From Nitrosomonas communis (GTDB lineage: Bacteria; Pseudomonadota; Gammaproteobacteria; Burkholderiales; Nitrosomonadaceae), in assembly GCF_024102715.1 (NCBI RefSeq), contig NZ_JAGFJM010000089.1, positions 22,449-86,448 on the forward strand: DNA of 64,000 nt. The letters run 5' to 3'. The notes under the pieces are model-generated. The model worked only from the letters and a program-made list of their open reading frames with translations, did not search any database and was not told where the DNA came from. A program made the position numbers and the translations under genes. This document shows positions 18,704 to 27,456 of the stretch, piece by piece. Each line of letters begins with the position of its first letter. The stretch's first letter is position 1.

Positions 18704-19723
18704 ATGAAGCAGGTGGTCATAAAACAGCATGGTTTCACGTTAGTCGAACTGATGGTTGCCATGACCATTGGACTTTTGTTGCTGGGCGGGGTAATCGCTA
18801 TTCTGACAGCCACTCATCAAACCTATCGCGTCAATGAGGCGCTGGCCAGAATGCAGGAGAATGCCCGCTATGCTTTTCAGCTGCTTTCACGGGATATCCG
18901 TATGGCGGGCTATTTTGGCTGTGCAGGCAATGGCATCCCGACTGTCAACACCCTGAATAACGCCACAGACTTTTTCTGGCGCCTTGGTCAAGCGTTAGAA
19001 GGTTTCGAAGCAACCAGCATGACCGCATGGACGCCCGCCCTACCAGATTCAGGCGCTATTCCCAGCCCTCTGGGCGGGCGCGATATTATCGTGGTGCGTG
19101 GTATAGACGGCAAAGAGACCAAGGTGTTATCCCATCCGGGCGGCAATCCACCCGGCTCGGCTGATCTCAAAGTAACAGTGGGAAGCGGTCTCAAGGAAAA
19201 TCACATTGTGTTGGTAACCGACTGTCAGGCAGCCGCCATTTTTCAAATCACCAATTTCAATACTTCTTCTGGTCAAGACAACATCGTTCATAACACAGGA
19301 GGCACTAATACGCCGGGCAATGCCACCAAGGAATTAGGTAAAGAATTTACTGGCGGCGAACTCATCAAGATCGCTACCCGCTCCTATTTCATTCGTATGA
19401 TAGATGACTGGCCAGCGCTTTATCACAAGATTGGAACAAATGATGCAGAAGAGTTGGTCAGGGGGGTAGAAAACTTGCAAATTGAATACGGCGAGGATCT
19501 CGATGGCAACTGGACAGCAGACATCTATCGTACCGCAGATGCGGTTGCAGATTGGGGAAAAGTCGTCAGCGTGCGCATTAGCTTATTGATGCAGTCGATA
19601 GAGAATAATATCGCCAGCCAGCCCCAATCCTACACCTTCAATGGCACCACCACTACCCCCACTGACCGACGGCTACGCCAGGCTTTCACGACCGTGGTGG
19701 CATTGCGCAACCGGATGCCTTGA
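18704..19723 (+). CDS. pilW: type IV pilus minor pilin PilW
   Basis: 339 residues. Prepilin leader MKQVVIKQHG then FTLVELMVAMTIGLLLLGG. The helix continues with RMQENARYAFQLLSRDIRMAGYFGC, the hallmark of PilW. The large C-terminal domain (about 270 residues) ends with VRISLLMQS, as in the family. Located between pilV and pilX in the usual order. Confidence 0.9.
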   Translation: MKQVVIKQHGFTLVELMVAMTIGLLLLGGVIAILTATHQTYRVNEALARMQENARYAFQLLSRDIRMAGYFGCAGNGIPTVNTLNNATDFFWRLGQALEGFEATSMTAWTPALPDSGAIPSPLGGRDIIVVRGIDGKETKVLSHPGGNPPGSADLKVTVGSGLKENHIVLVTDCQAAAIFQITNFNTSSGQDNIVHNTGGTNTPGNATKELGKEFTGGELIKIATRSYFIRMIDDWPALYHKIGTNDAEELVRGVENLQIEYGEDLDGNWTADIYRTADAVADWGKVVSVRISLLMQSIENNIASQPQSYTFNGTTTTPTDRRLRQAFTTVVALRNRMP

Positions 19724-19724
19724 T

Positions 19725-20261
19725 ATGCTTTCGCACAGAATAGGCATCATGATCGCTCATGGAACCAAACCAACATCAAGACAGAAAGGCGTCGTGCTTA
19801 TTACTGGCTTAATCTTTCTGGTCATGATGACACTGCTGGGAGTAACAGCGATGCAGACCACGATGCTGGAAGAAAAAATGGCAGGTAATTTGCGCGACGA
19901 GAACCTGGCTTTCCAGGCCGCTGAGGCTGCTCTCAGAGAAGGCGAACTATTTCTGCAACAAATTACCTTACCGGTATTTGATGGTGCAAATGGGCTTTAT
20001 CACCATGCATCCTTTCCAGCGCCTGATCCACTTAGCTGGTCAGAATGGTCTACCAGCGGCAGAACAATCGCTACCACCATGCCAGGTGTAGCAAGCCAGC
20101 CACGCTATATCATTGAACAACTCGTCAGCGTTCCTTTAAGCGGAGAAAGTGTTCAGCAATCAGCCATATCATTGACATCAACCATGTACAGGATTATCGC
20201 AAGAGGAGTAGGGGGCACTGAATCAGCAATGGTTATATTACAAAGCGTTTACCGTAGATGA
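19725..20261 (+). CDS. pilX: type IV pilus minor pilin PilX
   Basis: 178 residues from the ATG at 19725, chosen because it is 1 base after the pilW stop; a second ATG at 19749 would shorten the leader by 8 residues, and the longer open frame would overlap pilW by 83 bases and is unlikely. Prepilin cleavage is before VVLITGLIFLVMMTLLGVTA. The following LEEKMAGNLRDENLAFQAAEAALREGE is the PilX_N signature. Ribosome binding sites for both starts are weak, consistent with coupling to pilW. Confidence 0.85.
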   Translation: MLSHRIGIMIAHGTKPTSRQKGVVLITGLIFLVMMTLLGVTAMQTTMLEEKMAGNLRDENLAFQAAEAALREGELFLQQITLPVFDGANGLYHHASFPAPDPLSWSEWSTSGRTIATTMPGVASQPRYIIEQLVSVPLSGESVQQSAISLTSTMYRIIARGVGGTESAMVILQSVYRR

Positions 20262-20263
20262 AC

Positions 20264-20268
20264 GGAGG
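20264..20268 (+). promoter_or_regulatory. ribosome binding site for a TTG-initiated pilY1
   Basis: GGAGG five bases before the TTG at 20274-20276. It supports a TTG start for PilY1, which in turn gives a complete signal peptide. Confidence 0.65.
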
Positions 20269-20273
20269 CTAAA

Positions 20274-23200
20274 TTGAAACATCTGCGTGTTATTGGCGTA
20301 GCAATAATCGCCACACTGATCACCTTTATTCCATCACCTGTACAAGCTGCTCTTACTCTCTCAAATGTTCCCTTGTTTCTAACGACAGCAGTTGATCCTA
20401 ATGTAATGTTTACGCTGGACGACTCAGGCTCGATGCAGTTTGAAATCATGCCGGAAGATTTGATCTTGCATGATGTGCGCTATATGTTTCCTCGCGCATC
20501 AAGCGTTTATGGGGCAGGCGACTATGATAACCGGGTGGTCGATTTCGATCCAGCCAACCCCTATGCCGCTGCCTTACGCTCCAGCCAGGCCAACAAAATT
20601 TATTACAACCCCACAGTAAGATACCAGCCGTGGAGCAATGCCGATGGCTCACTGATGAATAATGCCCCCCCTGCCTGCGCACCGCACAATCCCAAGAATA
20701 CGGGCGCTGGCTGTCGCAATTTAACCGTCGACAATAGCCAAACCGCCCGCTGGCTAAATAGCAACGGCAGTTTATCCGATGAGAAATCAGAAACATTCTA
20801 TCCCGCCGTTTATTTCAACTACCATGATGGAGATATTCTCGCGGCTGAGAGTTATACCAGAGTTGAAATCAAACCGGCAACATCTTCCTATACAGGGGGA
20901 GCTGGTCGCACAGACTGCACTGCCGTCCCTATTTGCAGTTACCAAGAAGAAATTCAGAATTTTGCTAATTGGTATACCTATTACCGCTCTCGTATCCTGC
21001 TATCCCGTGCCGGAGTGGGTCAAGCATTTGCGGCACAAGGCAGCAATTTACGGGTAGGGTTTGGTGCAATCAATCAGGGCAGCACGAGCATCGATGGCAT
21101 CTCGACAGGCACCATTATCAGTGGAGTGAGACAATTTAGCGGCGTAAACAGGGAATCCTTTTTTAATAATCTGTATACCCACTCTATCCCGGCAGCAGGA
21201 ACACCACTGCGCAGAGCAACCGATGAGGTAGGACGCTATTTTTTGCGTACCGACGATCAAGGTCCTTGGGGACAAACACCAGGCTCCACTGGCGGCACGC
21301 AATATGCCTGCCGCCAGAGTTACCATATTCTGATGACAGATGGTTACTGGTCTGACACTTTTACTGACATAGGCAACGCGGATAATACTAAGGGAAATAC
21401 CATTGTCAATCATTTTCCCAATGCCACACCTGCGACTTACACCTATACCCCAGCATTGCCCTATGCCGATGGCTTTAGCAATACGCTCGCAGATATTGCC
21501 ATGCATTACTGGAAGAATGATTTACGCCCCGACCTGAACAATAAGGTACTGACGAATGCTGCTGACCCTGCCTTCTGGCAACACCTGGTCAATTTCACAG
21601 TTGGTTTGGGAGCTCAGGGCACATTATCCTCGTTACCGACGGGAGCAGGCACATGGCCAGATCCAACTCTCAGTGAAGCAGCAAAAATTGATGATTTATG
21701 GCACGCTGCGATAAATAGCCGGGGGAACTTTTTCAGCGCACACGATCCCATCACTCTCGCCAGCAATTTGAGCAATGTACTCAGCAACATCACCCTGAGA
21801 GTCAGTTCAGCCGCCGCCGTTACCACGAACACCACCCGGCTTCATAACGGCACCCATGTTTATCAGGCCAGGTTTAATAGCAACGATTGGAGCGGACAAT
21901 TGTTTGCATATGAATTGAGTTCGGATGGGTCACTGGGAGCGACGTTATGGGAAGCTTCAGCCGTGCTGCCAGCGCATGCCAGCCGTTCCATTCTTACCCA
22001 TAATGGCACGAGCGGACTTGCATTTACATCTGCTAATTTTTCCCTGTTGTCGGACTCGCAACAAAATGCGCTGAATACCAACATCAGCGGTGCTAACGAC
22101 GCTCTAGGAAGCAGTCGAATTTCCTGGCTGCGCGGTGACAAAACCACAGAATTGGCGCAAGGTGGGAGTTTCCGTAATCGGAACAATGGCCTGCTTGGCG
22201 ATATTGTCAATTCCGACCTGTTATTCGTCCAAGCGCTTAATTTTAATTATGATGCATTGCCCAGCGGAACAGCAGGGCAAGATTCCTATGCCACCTATGT
22301 CCAGGCTAGCGCGAACAGGATGCCGGTTATTTATACCGGCGCCAACGATGGCATGCTGCACGCCTTTAATGCCGAGACTGGGGTTGAGCTATTCAGCTAT
22401 ATTCCCAGCGCAGTCTACCCAAAATTAAGCTCGCTAACTGCGCCTAACTACACGCATTATTATTTCGTAGATGGCAATGCTTATGCCGGTGATGCCTATA
22501 TTGGTTCCACTCCGAGCTGGAAAACCATATTACTGGGCTCATTAGGCGCCGGCGGAAAAAGTATTTTTGCACTGGATATCACCGATCCAGTTAATTTTTC
22601 CGCTTCTAACGTGCTGTGGGAATTTTCTGACCCTGATTTGGGATTTGTACCAGGGCAGGCAAAAATCGCGTTATTAAAAAACGGTGTCTGGGCTGCCATT
22701 ATCAGTAACGGATACAACAGCACCAGTGATCGCGCTTATCTTTACATCATTAATCTGCAGACAGGTGCGCTGATTCAGAAAATCGCCACCAACGATAGCG
22801 GCAATAATGGTCTTTCCGCGCCAGCGTTAGTCGATACCAATGGTGACAAAATCATTGATCTCGTTTATGCCGGCGATTTGCAAGGTAATGTCTGGAAATT
22901 CGATCTATCAACTAATCCAGGAAACTGGGATGTTGCCTATAAATCCGGTAATACAAAACTTCCTCTGTTTACCGCCAGGAATGCCAGCGATCAGGTGCAA
23001 CCGATCACTTCCCCCTTGGAAATCGGACGTCACCCCAGTGGAGGCTATCTCATTTATTTCGGTACTGGCCAGTATATTGCTGCAGGGGACAATACCAATA
23101 GCAACACACAAACCTTATATGGCATCTGGGATAACGGCAGTCCAATATCCGCCACAGATCGAAGCACGCTGCAACAGCAGACCATTCTGACTGAAACCGC

Positions 23201-23660
23201 GCTGCCCCCGTTTGAGCGCACAGTATCAAACAATTTGGTTAACTGGCAGACCCAAAAAGGATGGTATCTCGATTTGCTGCAACCGTCCGGTACAAATTCG
23301 CAAGGAGAACGCTCGGTCATCATGCCGCAGCTCAGTTTCGGACGCATTATCTTTACCACGCTCATTCCTGCCAGCGATCCCTGCGCTGCGGGAGGTCATA
23401 ACTGGTTGATGTTGCTAAATGCAGAAACAGGCGGCATGCTGACTGCCCCTCAATTTGATACTGACGATAACGGGGTGATCAACAATCAGGATCGGCTGAT
23501 CGCAGCCATTGGCTCCGACGGCGTACGCAGCGAATCGATCGCCATCAGTGCAGGCAGTCTCATGCACTTGATCGCCGGTTCAACCACCGGTTTAATCGAG
23601 GCTGTTACAATCAAAGGAAATCCACGTAATCCACGCCATTCCTGGAAACAAATACAATAA
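20274..23660 (+). CDS. pilY1: PilY1-like pilus tip adhesin
   Basis: 1128 residues, typical for PilY1. A Sec signal peptide (about residues 1-25, ending PVQA-A) directs export. A von Willebrand A-like metal site, DDSGSMQ (residues 49-55), lies in the N-terminal half. The C-terminal beta-propeller begins with IYTGANDGMLHAFNAETG (about residue 685) and carries an EF-hand-like calcium site DTNGDKIID (about 854-862), followed by LVYAGDLQGNVWKFDL. PilY1/PilC proteins sit at the pilus tip, help priming and retraction control, and bind surfaces. The TTG start has a good GGAGG. Lies in the conserved position between pilX and pilE. Confidence 0.93.
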   Translation: MKHLRVIGVAIIATLITFIPSPVQAALTLSNVPLFLTTAVDPNVMFTLDDSGSMQFEIMPEDLILHDVRYMFPRASSVYGAGDYDNRVVDFDPANPYAAALRSSQANKIYYNPTVRYQPWSNADGSLMNNAPPACAPHNPKNTGAGCRNLTVDNSQTARWLNSNGSLSDEKSETFYPAVYFNYHDGDILAAESYTRVEIKPATSSYTGGAGRTDCTAVPICSYQEEIQNFANWYTYYRSRILLSRAGVGQAFAAQGSNLRVGFGAINQGSTSIDGISTGTIISGVRQFSGVNRESFFNNLYTHSIPAAGTPLRRATDEVGRYFLRTDDQGPWGQTPGSTGGTQYACRQSYHILMTDGYWSDTFTDIGNADNTKGNTIVNHFPNATPATYTYTPALPYADGFSNTLADIAMHYWKNDLRPDLNNKVLTNAADPAFWQHLVNFTVGLGAQGTLSSLPTGAGTWPDPTLSEAAKIDDLWHAAINSRGNFFSAHDPITLASNLSNVLSNITLRVSSAAAVTTNTTRLHNGTHVYQARFNSNDWSGQLFAYELSSDGSLGATLWEASAVLPAHASRSILTHNGTSGLAFTSANFSLLSDSQQNALNTNISGANDALGSSRISWLRGDKTTELAQGGSFRNRNNGLLGDIVNSDLLFVQALNFNYDALPSGTAGQDSYATYVQASANRMPVIYTGANDGMLHAFNAETGVELFSYIPSAVYPKLSSLTAPNYTHYYFVDGNAYAGDAYIGSTPSWKTILLGSLGAGGKSIFALDITDPVNFSASNVLWEFSDPDLGFVPGQAKIALLKNGVWAAIISNGYNSTSDRAYLYIINLQTGALIQKIATNDSGNNGLSAPALVDTNGDKIIDLVYAGDLQGNVWKFDLSTNPGNWDVAYKSGNTKLPLFTARNASDQVQPITSPLEIGRHPSGGYLIYFGTGQYIAAGDNTNSNTQTLYGIWDNGSPISATDRSTLQQQTILTETALPPFERTVSNNLVNWQTQKGWYLDLLQPSGTNSQGERSVIMPQLSFGRIIFTTLIPASDPCAAGGHNWLMLLNAETGGMLTAPQFDTDDNGVINNQDRLIAAIGSDGVRSESIAISAGSLMHLIAGSTTGLIEAVTIKGNPRNPRHSWKQIQ

Positions 23661-23755
23661 TCGAATTTAAATTGAGATAAGATCCTTCTGCTTATTTCTG
23701 AAGAATCTTCTAAAATTCAGAAAAAGAGTATTTGTAATTTGATTGGGACCAAACA

Positions 23756-24220
23756 ATGAGAAAAATGAGTAATCAGGCAATACCACTAAAAAAGAGACTA
23801 TCGGGTTTTACCTTGGTTGAAACGATGATGACCGTAGCCGTGATTGGTATTCTGGCCGCCATTGCCCTGCCTGCCTATCAAGAGCATGTACGCAGCACCA
23901 ATCGGGCAGAAGCTAAAGGCATTCTGCTGGAGATGGCGCAGTTACTTGAGCGTAATTTTACTGAGTCGAACCGGTATGACCTGAAAAGCGATGCTACAAA
24001 TTTTACCCTGCCTATTACCCAATCCCCCAAGACAGGTACTGCCAAATATATCATCCAGTTTGCAGCAGGCATGCCGACGCAAAATAGTTATACATTGGAG
24101 GCTGTTCCTACTGGCGCGATGACGAATGATGCATGCGCCACCTTGACGTTAACGCATACCGGTGTCAAGGGCGTCAGTACTAACGCCTCGCTAACGGCAA
24201 TGGATTGCTGGCAACGTTAA
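23756..24220 (+). CDS. pilE: type IV pilin PilE-like
   Basis: 154 residues. Leader ends SG, cleaved before FTLVETMMTVAVIGILAAIALPAYQ, the type IV pilin signature. The next segment (AEAKGILLEMAQLLERNFTESNRYD) and two Cys near the C-terminus forming the D-region loop (DACATL and MDCW) fit minor pilin PilE that closes this cluster in many proteobacteria. It is 95 bases after pilY1. A second ATG at 23765 is possible. The 26 bases before the converging ppx gene hold no clear terminator. Confidence 0.88.
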   Translation: MRKMSNQAIPLKKRLSGFTLVETMMTVAVIGILAAIALPAYQEHVRSTNRAEAKGILLEMAQLLERNFTESNRYDLKSDATNFTLPITQSPKTGTAKYIIQFAAGMPTQNSYTLEAVPTGAMTNDACATLTLTHTGVKGVSTNASLTAMDCWQR

Positions 24221-24246
24221 TGATGCCCGCATTGCCATACAAAAAC

Positions 24247-25770
24247 TCAGACAAGACTCTTCTTTGTATAAGACGCCCGGATGGAGAAATTAATTTTCAG
24301 CTCTGCCCAGGCATCAACCTCAGCGCGCAGCAAGGTCTCTGTTAACGGGTTGCACTCCAGCCAGGCTTGCGAAATAAACAGTTTACAGCTACTGCTATTA
24401 GCTTGTATTTTTATGGGAGGCAATTCGATGCTGGTCCGGCTGCGGTAAAAAATGGCCGCCAGACGCAATGCAATTGATTGAGCCAAACTGATAGGATTAG
24501 CCAGAAATTCACTTACTTTACTTAGCGAACCCTGATGGACCAGTACCAGTTGGCTCAGCTGCATCTGCTCCATTTTGGAAAAGCCCGGTATGTCTGCATT
24601 GCCGAGAATATAAGCAGAATGCTTGTGATAGCCGGAATGAGCTACTGAAATACCAACCTCATGAAGGCGCGCTGCCCAAGACAATAAATGCAATGCGCTT
24701 TCTACTGCTTCCTCATCAGGATGATTAACCAGCAGCTGTTTTGCCAACGCCAAGGAAAGGGATTCAATACGTGCTGCCTGGGCAGAGTCGACACGGTAGC
24801 GTTGCATAAACTGCTGTACGGATATTTCTCGCATATCTTCATTATGAAACCGTCCGAGCATATCGTAGAGTACACCCTGGCGCAACGCGCCCGTTGTAAG
24901 CAGCATGCGCCCAATACCCAATTCTTTGAATGCGGCAAACATGATGGCGAATCCGCCTGCAATCACAGGCACGCGATCGGGATGTAAACCGGCGATCACA
25001 ATCTTCCTGATATCACCCGCTTTAAGGAGGTATTCACGAAATCTTTCCAGCCCTTCCAGGGTAATCCCTTCCGTTTTATTGCTATCGCCATAGTTATTCA
25101 GCTTAAGGATACGGCCTAACGCGCGCGCTGTTCCTGAAGACCCATATGTTTCCTGCCATTGCTCAGCTGAGAATTCAGTTGTGATGCCTTGGATTTCAGT
25201 TTGCGCCGCCAGCTCTGCACGTTTCATGGCACCTTTAGTAATCTTACCATCCGGGAAAAAGCGCAAACTATGACTGACACAACCCATATAAAGGCTTTCC
25301 AGCTTAGTGGGCTCCAGACGGGAGCCAATAATGAATTCCGTGGAACCTCCGCCGATATCGATGATCAACCGGTTATTATCTGAAACTGGCAGGCTATGCG
25401 CGACCCCCAGATAGATGAGACGCGCTTCTTCATGCCCGGCAATGATTTCAATTGGGAATCCCAGCACAGCTTCAGCTTTTACCAGGAATTCAGCAGCATT
25501 TCTGGCAACACGCAGTGAGTTTGTTCCAACCACACGCACAGCATGAGTCGGAAACCCCCGTAGACGTTCACTAAATCGTTTCAGGCAGTCCAGCGCGCAC
25601 GCCTGGCTTGCTTCGTCTAGCTTTTTGTCTATCGTGAGACCAGCAGCCAACCGAACCATTTCCTTCAGGCTATCCAAGGGATAAAGCTGCTTATCCACCA
25701 CACGCGCCACCTGCAGGTGGAAGCTATTTGAACCAAGATCAACCGCAGCCAATGTGGAATATTCGCGCAT
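24247..25770 (-). CDS. ppx: exopolyphosphatase, Ppx/GppA family
   Basis: 507 residues. Removes terminal phosphates from polyphosphate (or pppGpp in GppA). The actin-like ATPase fold shows as TLAAVDLGSNSFHL at the N-terminus, RVVGTNSLRVARNA, IIDIGGGSTEF with the catalytic region, and GSSGTARAL. The C-terminal half has an HD-like helical domain (RLHEVGISVAHSGYHKHS). The frame extends 7 codons to a TTG; the ATG at 25770 gives the expected N-terminus MREYSTLAA. Downstream of phoU by 46 bases on the same strand, which fits a role in phosphate handling. Confidence 0.92.
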   Translation of the reverse strand: MREYSTLAAVDLGSNSFHLQVARVVDKQLYPLDSLKEMVRLAAGLTIDKKLDEASQACALDCLKRFSERLRGFPTHAVRVVGTNSLRVARNAAEFLVKAEAVLGFPIEIIAGHEEARLIYLGVAHSLPVSDNNRLIIDIGGGSTEFIIGSRLEPTKLESLYMGCVSHSLRFFPDGKITKGAMKRAELAAQTEIQGITTEFSAEQWQETYGSSGTARALGRILKLNNYGDSNKTEGITLEGLERFREYLLKAGDIRKIVIAGLHPDRVPVIAGGFAIMFAAFKELGIGRMLLTTGALRQGVLYDMLGRFHNEDMREISVQQFMQRYRVDSAQAARIESLSLALAKQLLVNHPDEEAVESALHLLSWAARLHEVGISVAHSGYHKHSAYILGNADIPGFSKMEQMQLSQLVLVHQGSLSKVSEFLANPISLAQSIALRLAAIFYRSRTSIELPPIKIQANSSSCKLFISQAWLECNPLTETLLRAEVDAWAELKINFSIRASYTKKSLV

Positions 25771-25816
25771 AGCCCTATGCCTAAATCTCAAGGCACGCTT
25801 ACATCAAACAAATGAT

Positions 25817-26524
25817 TTAACCTCTAACTTCGCGTTCAATCTCATCGGCTGTAACATGGCGCACATCTTTACCTTTGACCATATAAACCACGTATTCAGA
25901 CATGTTTTTCGCGTGATCGCCAATACGCTCGATTGCTTTTGCCACAAAAAGAATTTCCAGTGAAACCGAGATTTTACGCGGATCTTCCATCATGAAGGTA
26001 ATGAGCTGCCGCAGGATAGCGCGAAATTCTTCATCGACCAGTTCATCCTGGCGCACAATATGCGCGGCAGCATTCAGGTCCAGGCGAGCAAAAGCATCCA
26101 GCGCCTGGTGTAACATGCCCAGGGCAATTTGTGCAACATGTTTAACTTCTACAAAACGTGGCGTATGTAAACGGTCAGCTGCATAAATGAGTCTTGACAT
26201 ACGTGCGATCTTTGCCGCCTCATCGCCAATTCGCTCCAGATCAGTAATCGTCTTAATAACCGTCATGATCATGCGTAAATCACTGGCGGTAGGTTGTCTG
26301 CGCGCAATAATCTGACTGCAAATCTCGTCGATGGATACTTCCATAGCATTGACGCGGTGATCATTGGCAATGACCTGATCAATGATGTTCTCATTGCCTT
26401 CTGTTAAGGCTTCTATCGCACGCTCGATCTGTTCCTCGACAAATCCCCCCATCTGTAACACACGGGTGCGCACTTCTTCGAGATCAGCGTCAAATCTTTT
26501 TGAAATATGTTCTTTAACAACCAT
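25817..26524 (-). CDS. phoU: phosphate signalling protein PhoU
   Basis: 235 residues made of two three-helix PhoU repeats, each with acidic metal-binding text (TDLERIGDEAAKIA and AIERIGDHAKNMSEY). PhoU links the Pst phosphate transporter to the PhoR/PhoB system and restrains phosphate uptake. No pst genes are in the window. AAGG lies upstream of the ATG at 26524. Between rpiA (73 bases upstream) and ppx (46 downstream), so probably one transcript. Confidence 0.94.
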   Translation of the reverse strand: MVVKEHISKRFDADLEEVRTRVLQMGGFVEEQIERAIEALTEGNENIIDQVIANDHRVNAMEVSIDEICSQIIARRQPTASDLRMIMTVIKTITDLERIGDEAAKIARMSRLIYAADRLHTPRFVEVKHVAQIALGMLHQALDAFARLDLNAAAHIVRQDELVDEEFRAILRQLITFMMEDPRKISVSLEILFVAKAIERIGDHAKNMSEYVVYMVKGKDVRHVTADEIEREVRG

Positions 26525-26597
26525 ATCGTACCTTCTGGTGAATCAGATGCAACTTTTATAGCCTATAATTAACGGAATTCTGATTGCAAACTGCATA

Positions 26598-27257
26598 TCA
26601 AACAGTGATGGTTTCAACACCTTTGTCTGTGCCTAATAACAAAATGTTAGCACCTCTTCTGGCGAACAATCCGTTAGTAACGACTCCAACAATTTGGTTC
26701 AATGTCGTTTCCAGTTCAACCGGATTCAGGATTTGCAGACCATGGATATCAAGGATAACGTTGCCATTATCTGTGACAAATCCCTGACGTAGTGCAGGAT
26801 GGCCGCCTAATAGTGTTATTTCACGAGCTACATAACTGCGTGCCATCGGAATGACTTCTACTGGAAGCGGGAAAGTACCCAATATATTAACCAATTTACT
26901 CTGATCAGCGATGCAGATGAATTTTCTTGCTACAGCCGATACGATTTTTTCACGGGTCAAGGCACCACCACCGCCTTTTATCATGTGCAGATGCCTGGTA
27001 ATCTCATCTGCGCCATCTACATAAACGGGCAAATCTGTCACTGTGTTAAGGTCTAATACCTCTATACCATGTTGGCTTAAGTGTTGTGCAGTTGCTTCAG
27101 AACTGGCAACCGCACCTTCAATTTTATGTTTAATTTTAGCGAGCTCATCAATGAAATAGTTGGCAGTAGAGCCGGTTCCCACTCCAATAACAGCACCGAT
27201 CGGGATATGCTGGATAGCGGCCTGGGCAGCCGCACGTTTTTGTTCATCTTGTGTCAT
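26598..27257 (-). CDS. rpiA: ribose-5-phosphate isomerase A
   Basis: 219 residues. Interconverts ribose 5-phosphate and ribulose 5-phosphate, the step after gnd in the pentose phosphate pathway. Signature blocks: [16 protein letters not shown], the catalytic loop DGADEI followed by [15 protein letters not shown], and [12 protein letters not shown] lies 7 bases before the ATG. It is divergent from mutL across a 199-base gap. Confidence 0.95.
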   Translation of the reverse strand: MTQDEQKRAAAQAAIQHIPIGAVIGVGTGSTANYFIDELAKIKHKIEGAVASSEATAQHLSQHGIEVLDLNTVTDLPVYVDGADEITRHLHMIKGGGGALTREKIVSAVARKFICIADQSKLVNILGTFPLPVEVIPMARSYVAREITLLGGHPALRQGFVTDNGNVILDIHGLQILNPVELETTLNQIVGVVTNGLFARRGANILLLGTDKGVETITV

Positions 27258-27272
27258 GGTATTCCTATGTCG

Positions 27273-27429
27273 AGGTCAAATAATAGTCAACCATCAGGAT
27301 AGTATTAACTGCATATTTAGACAATAACTATATCTCATCCGATGTCATGCTTAACAGTCCTGGATATAAATCCCCCTTTCTTGTACGTGACCTTCTATCA
27401 AGCGTATCATAACTGTAAGGTCAAATAAT
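27273..27429. repeat. 12-base direct repeat in the rpiA-mutL divergent region
   Basis: AGGTCAAATAAT occurs at 27273-27284, just before rpiA, and again at 27418-27429, just before mutL. The rest of the region is AT-rich with no gene. Its symmetrical placement near each start could mark a shared regulator site, but two copies are weak evidence. Confidence 0.4.
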
Positions 27430-27456
27430 GACCATGGATATTCAATTTATTTTCAT

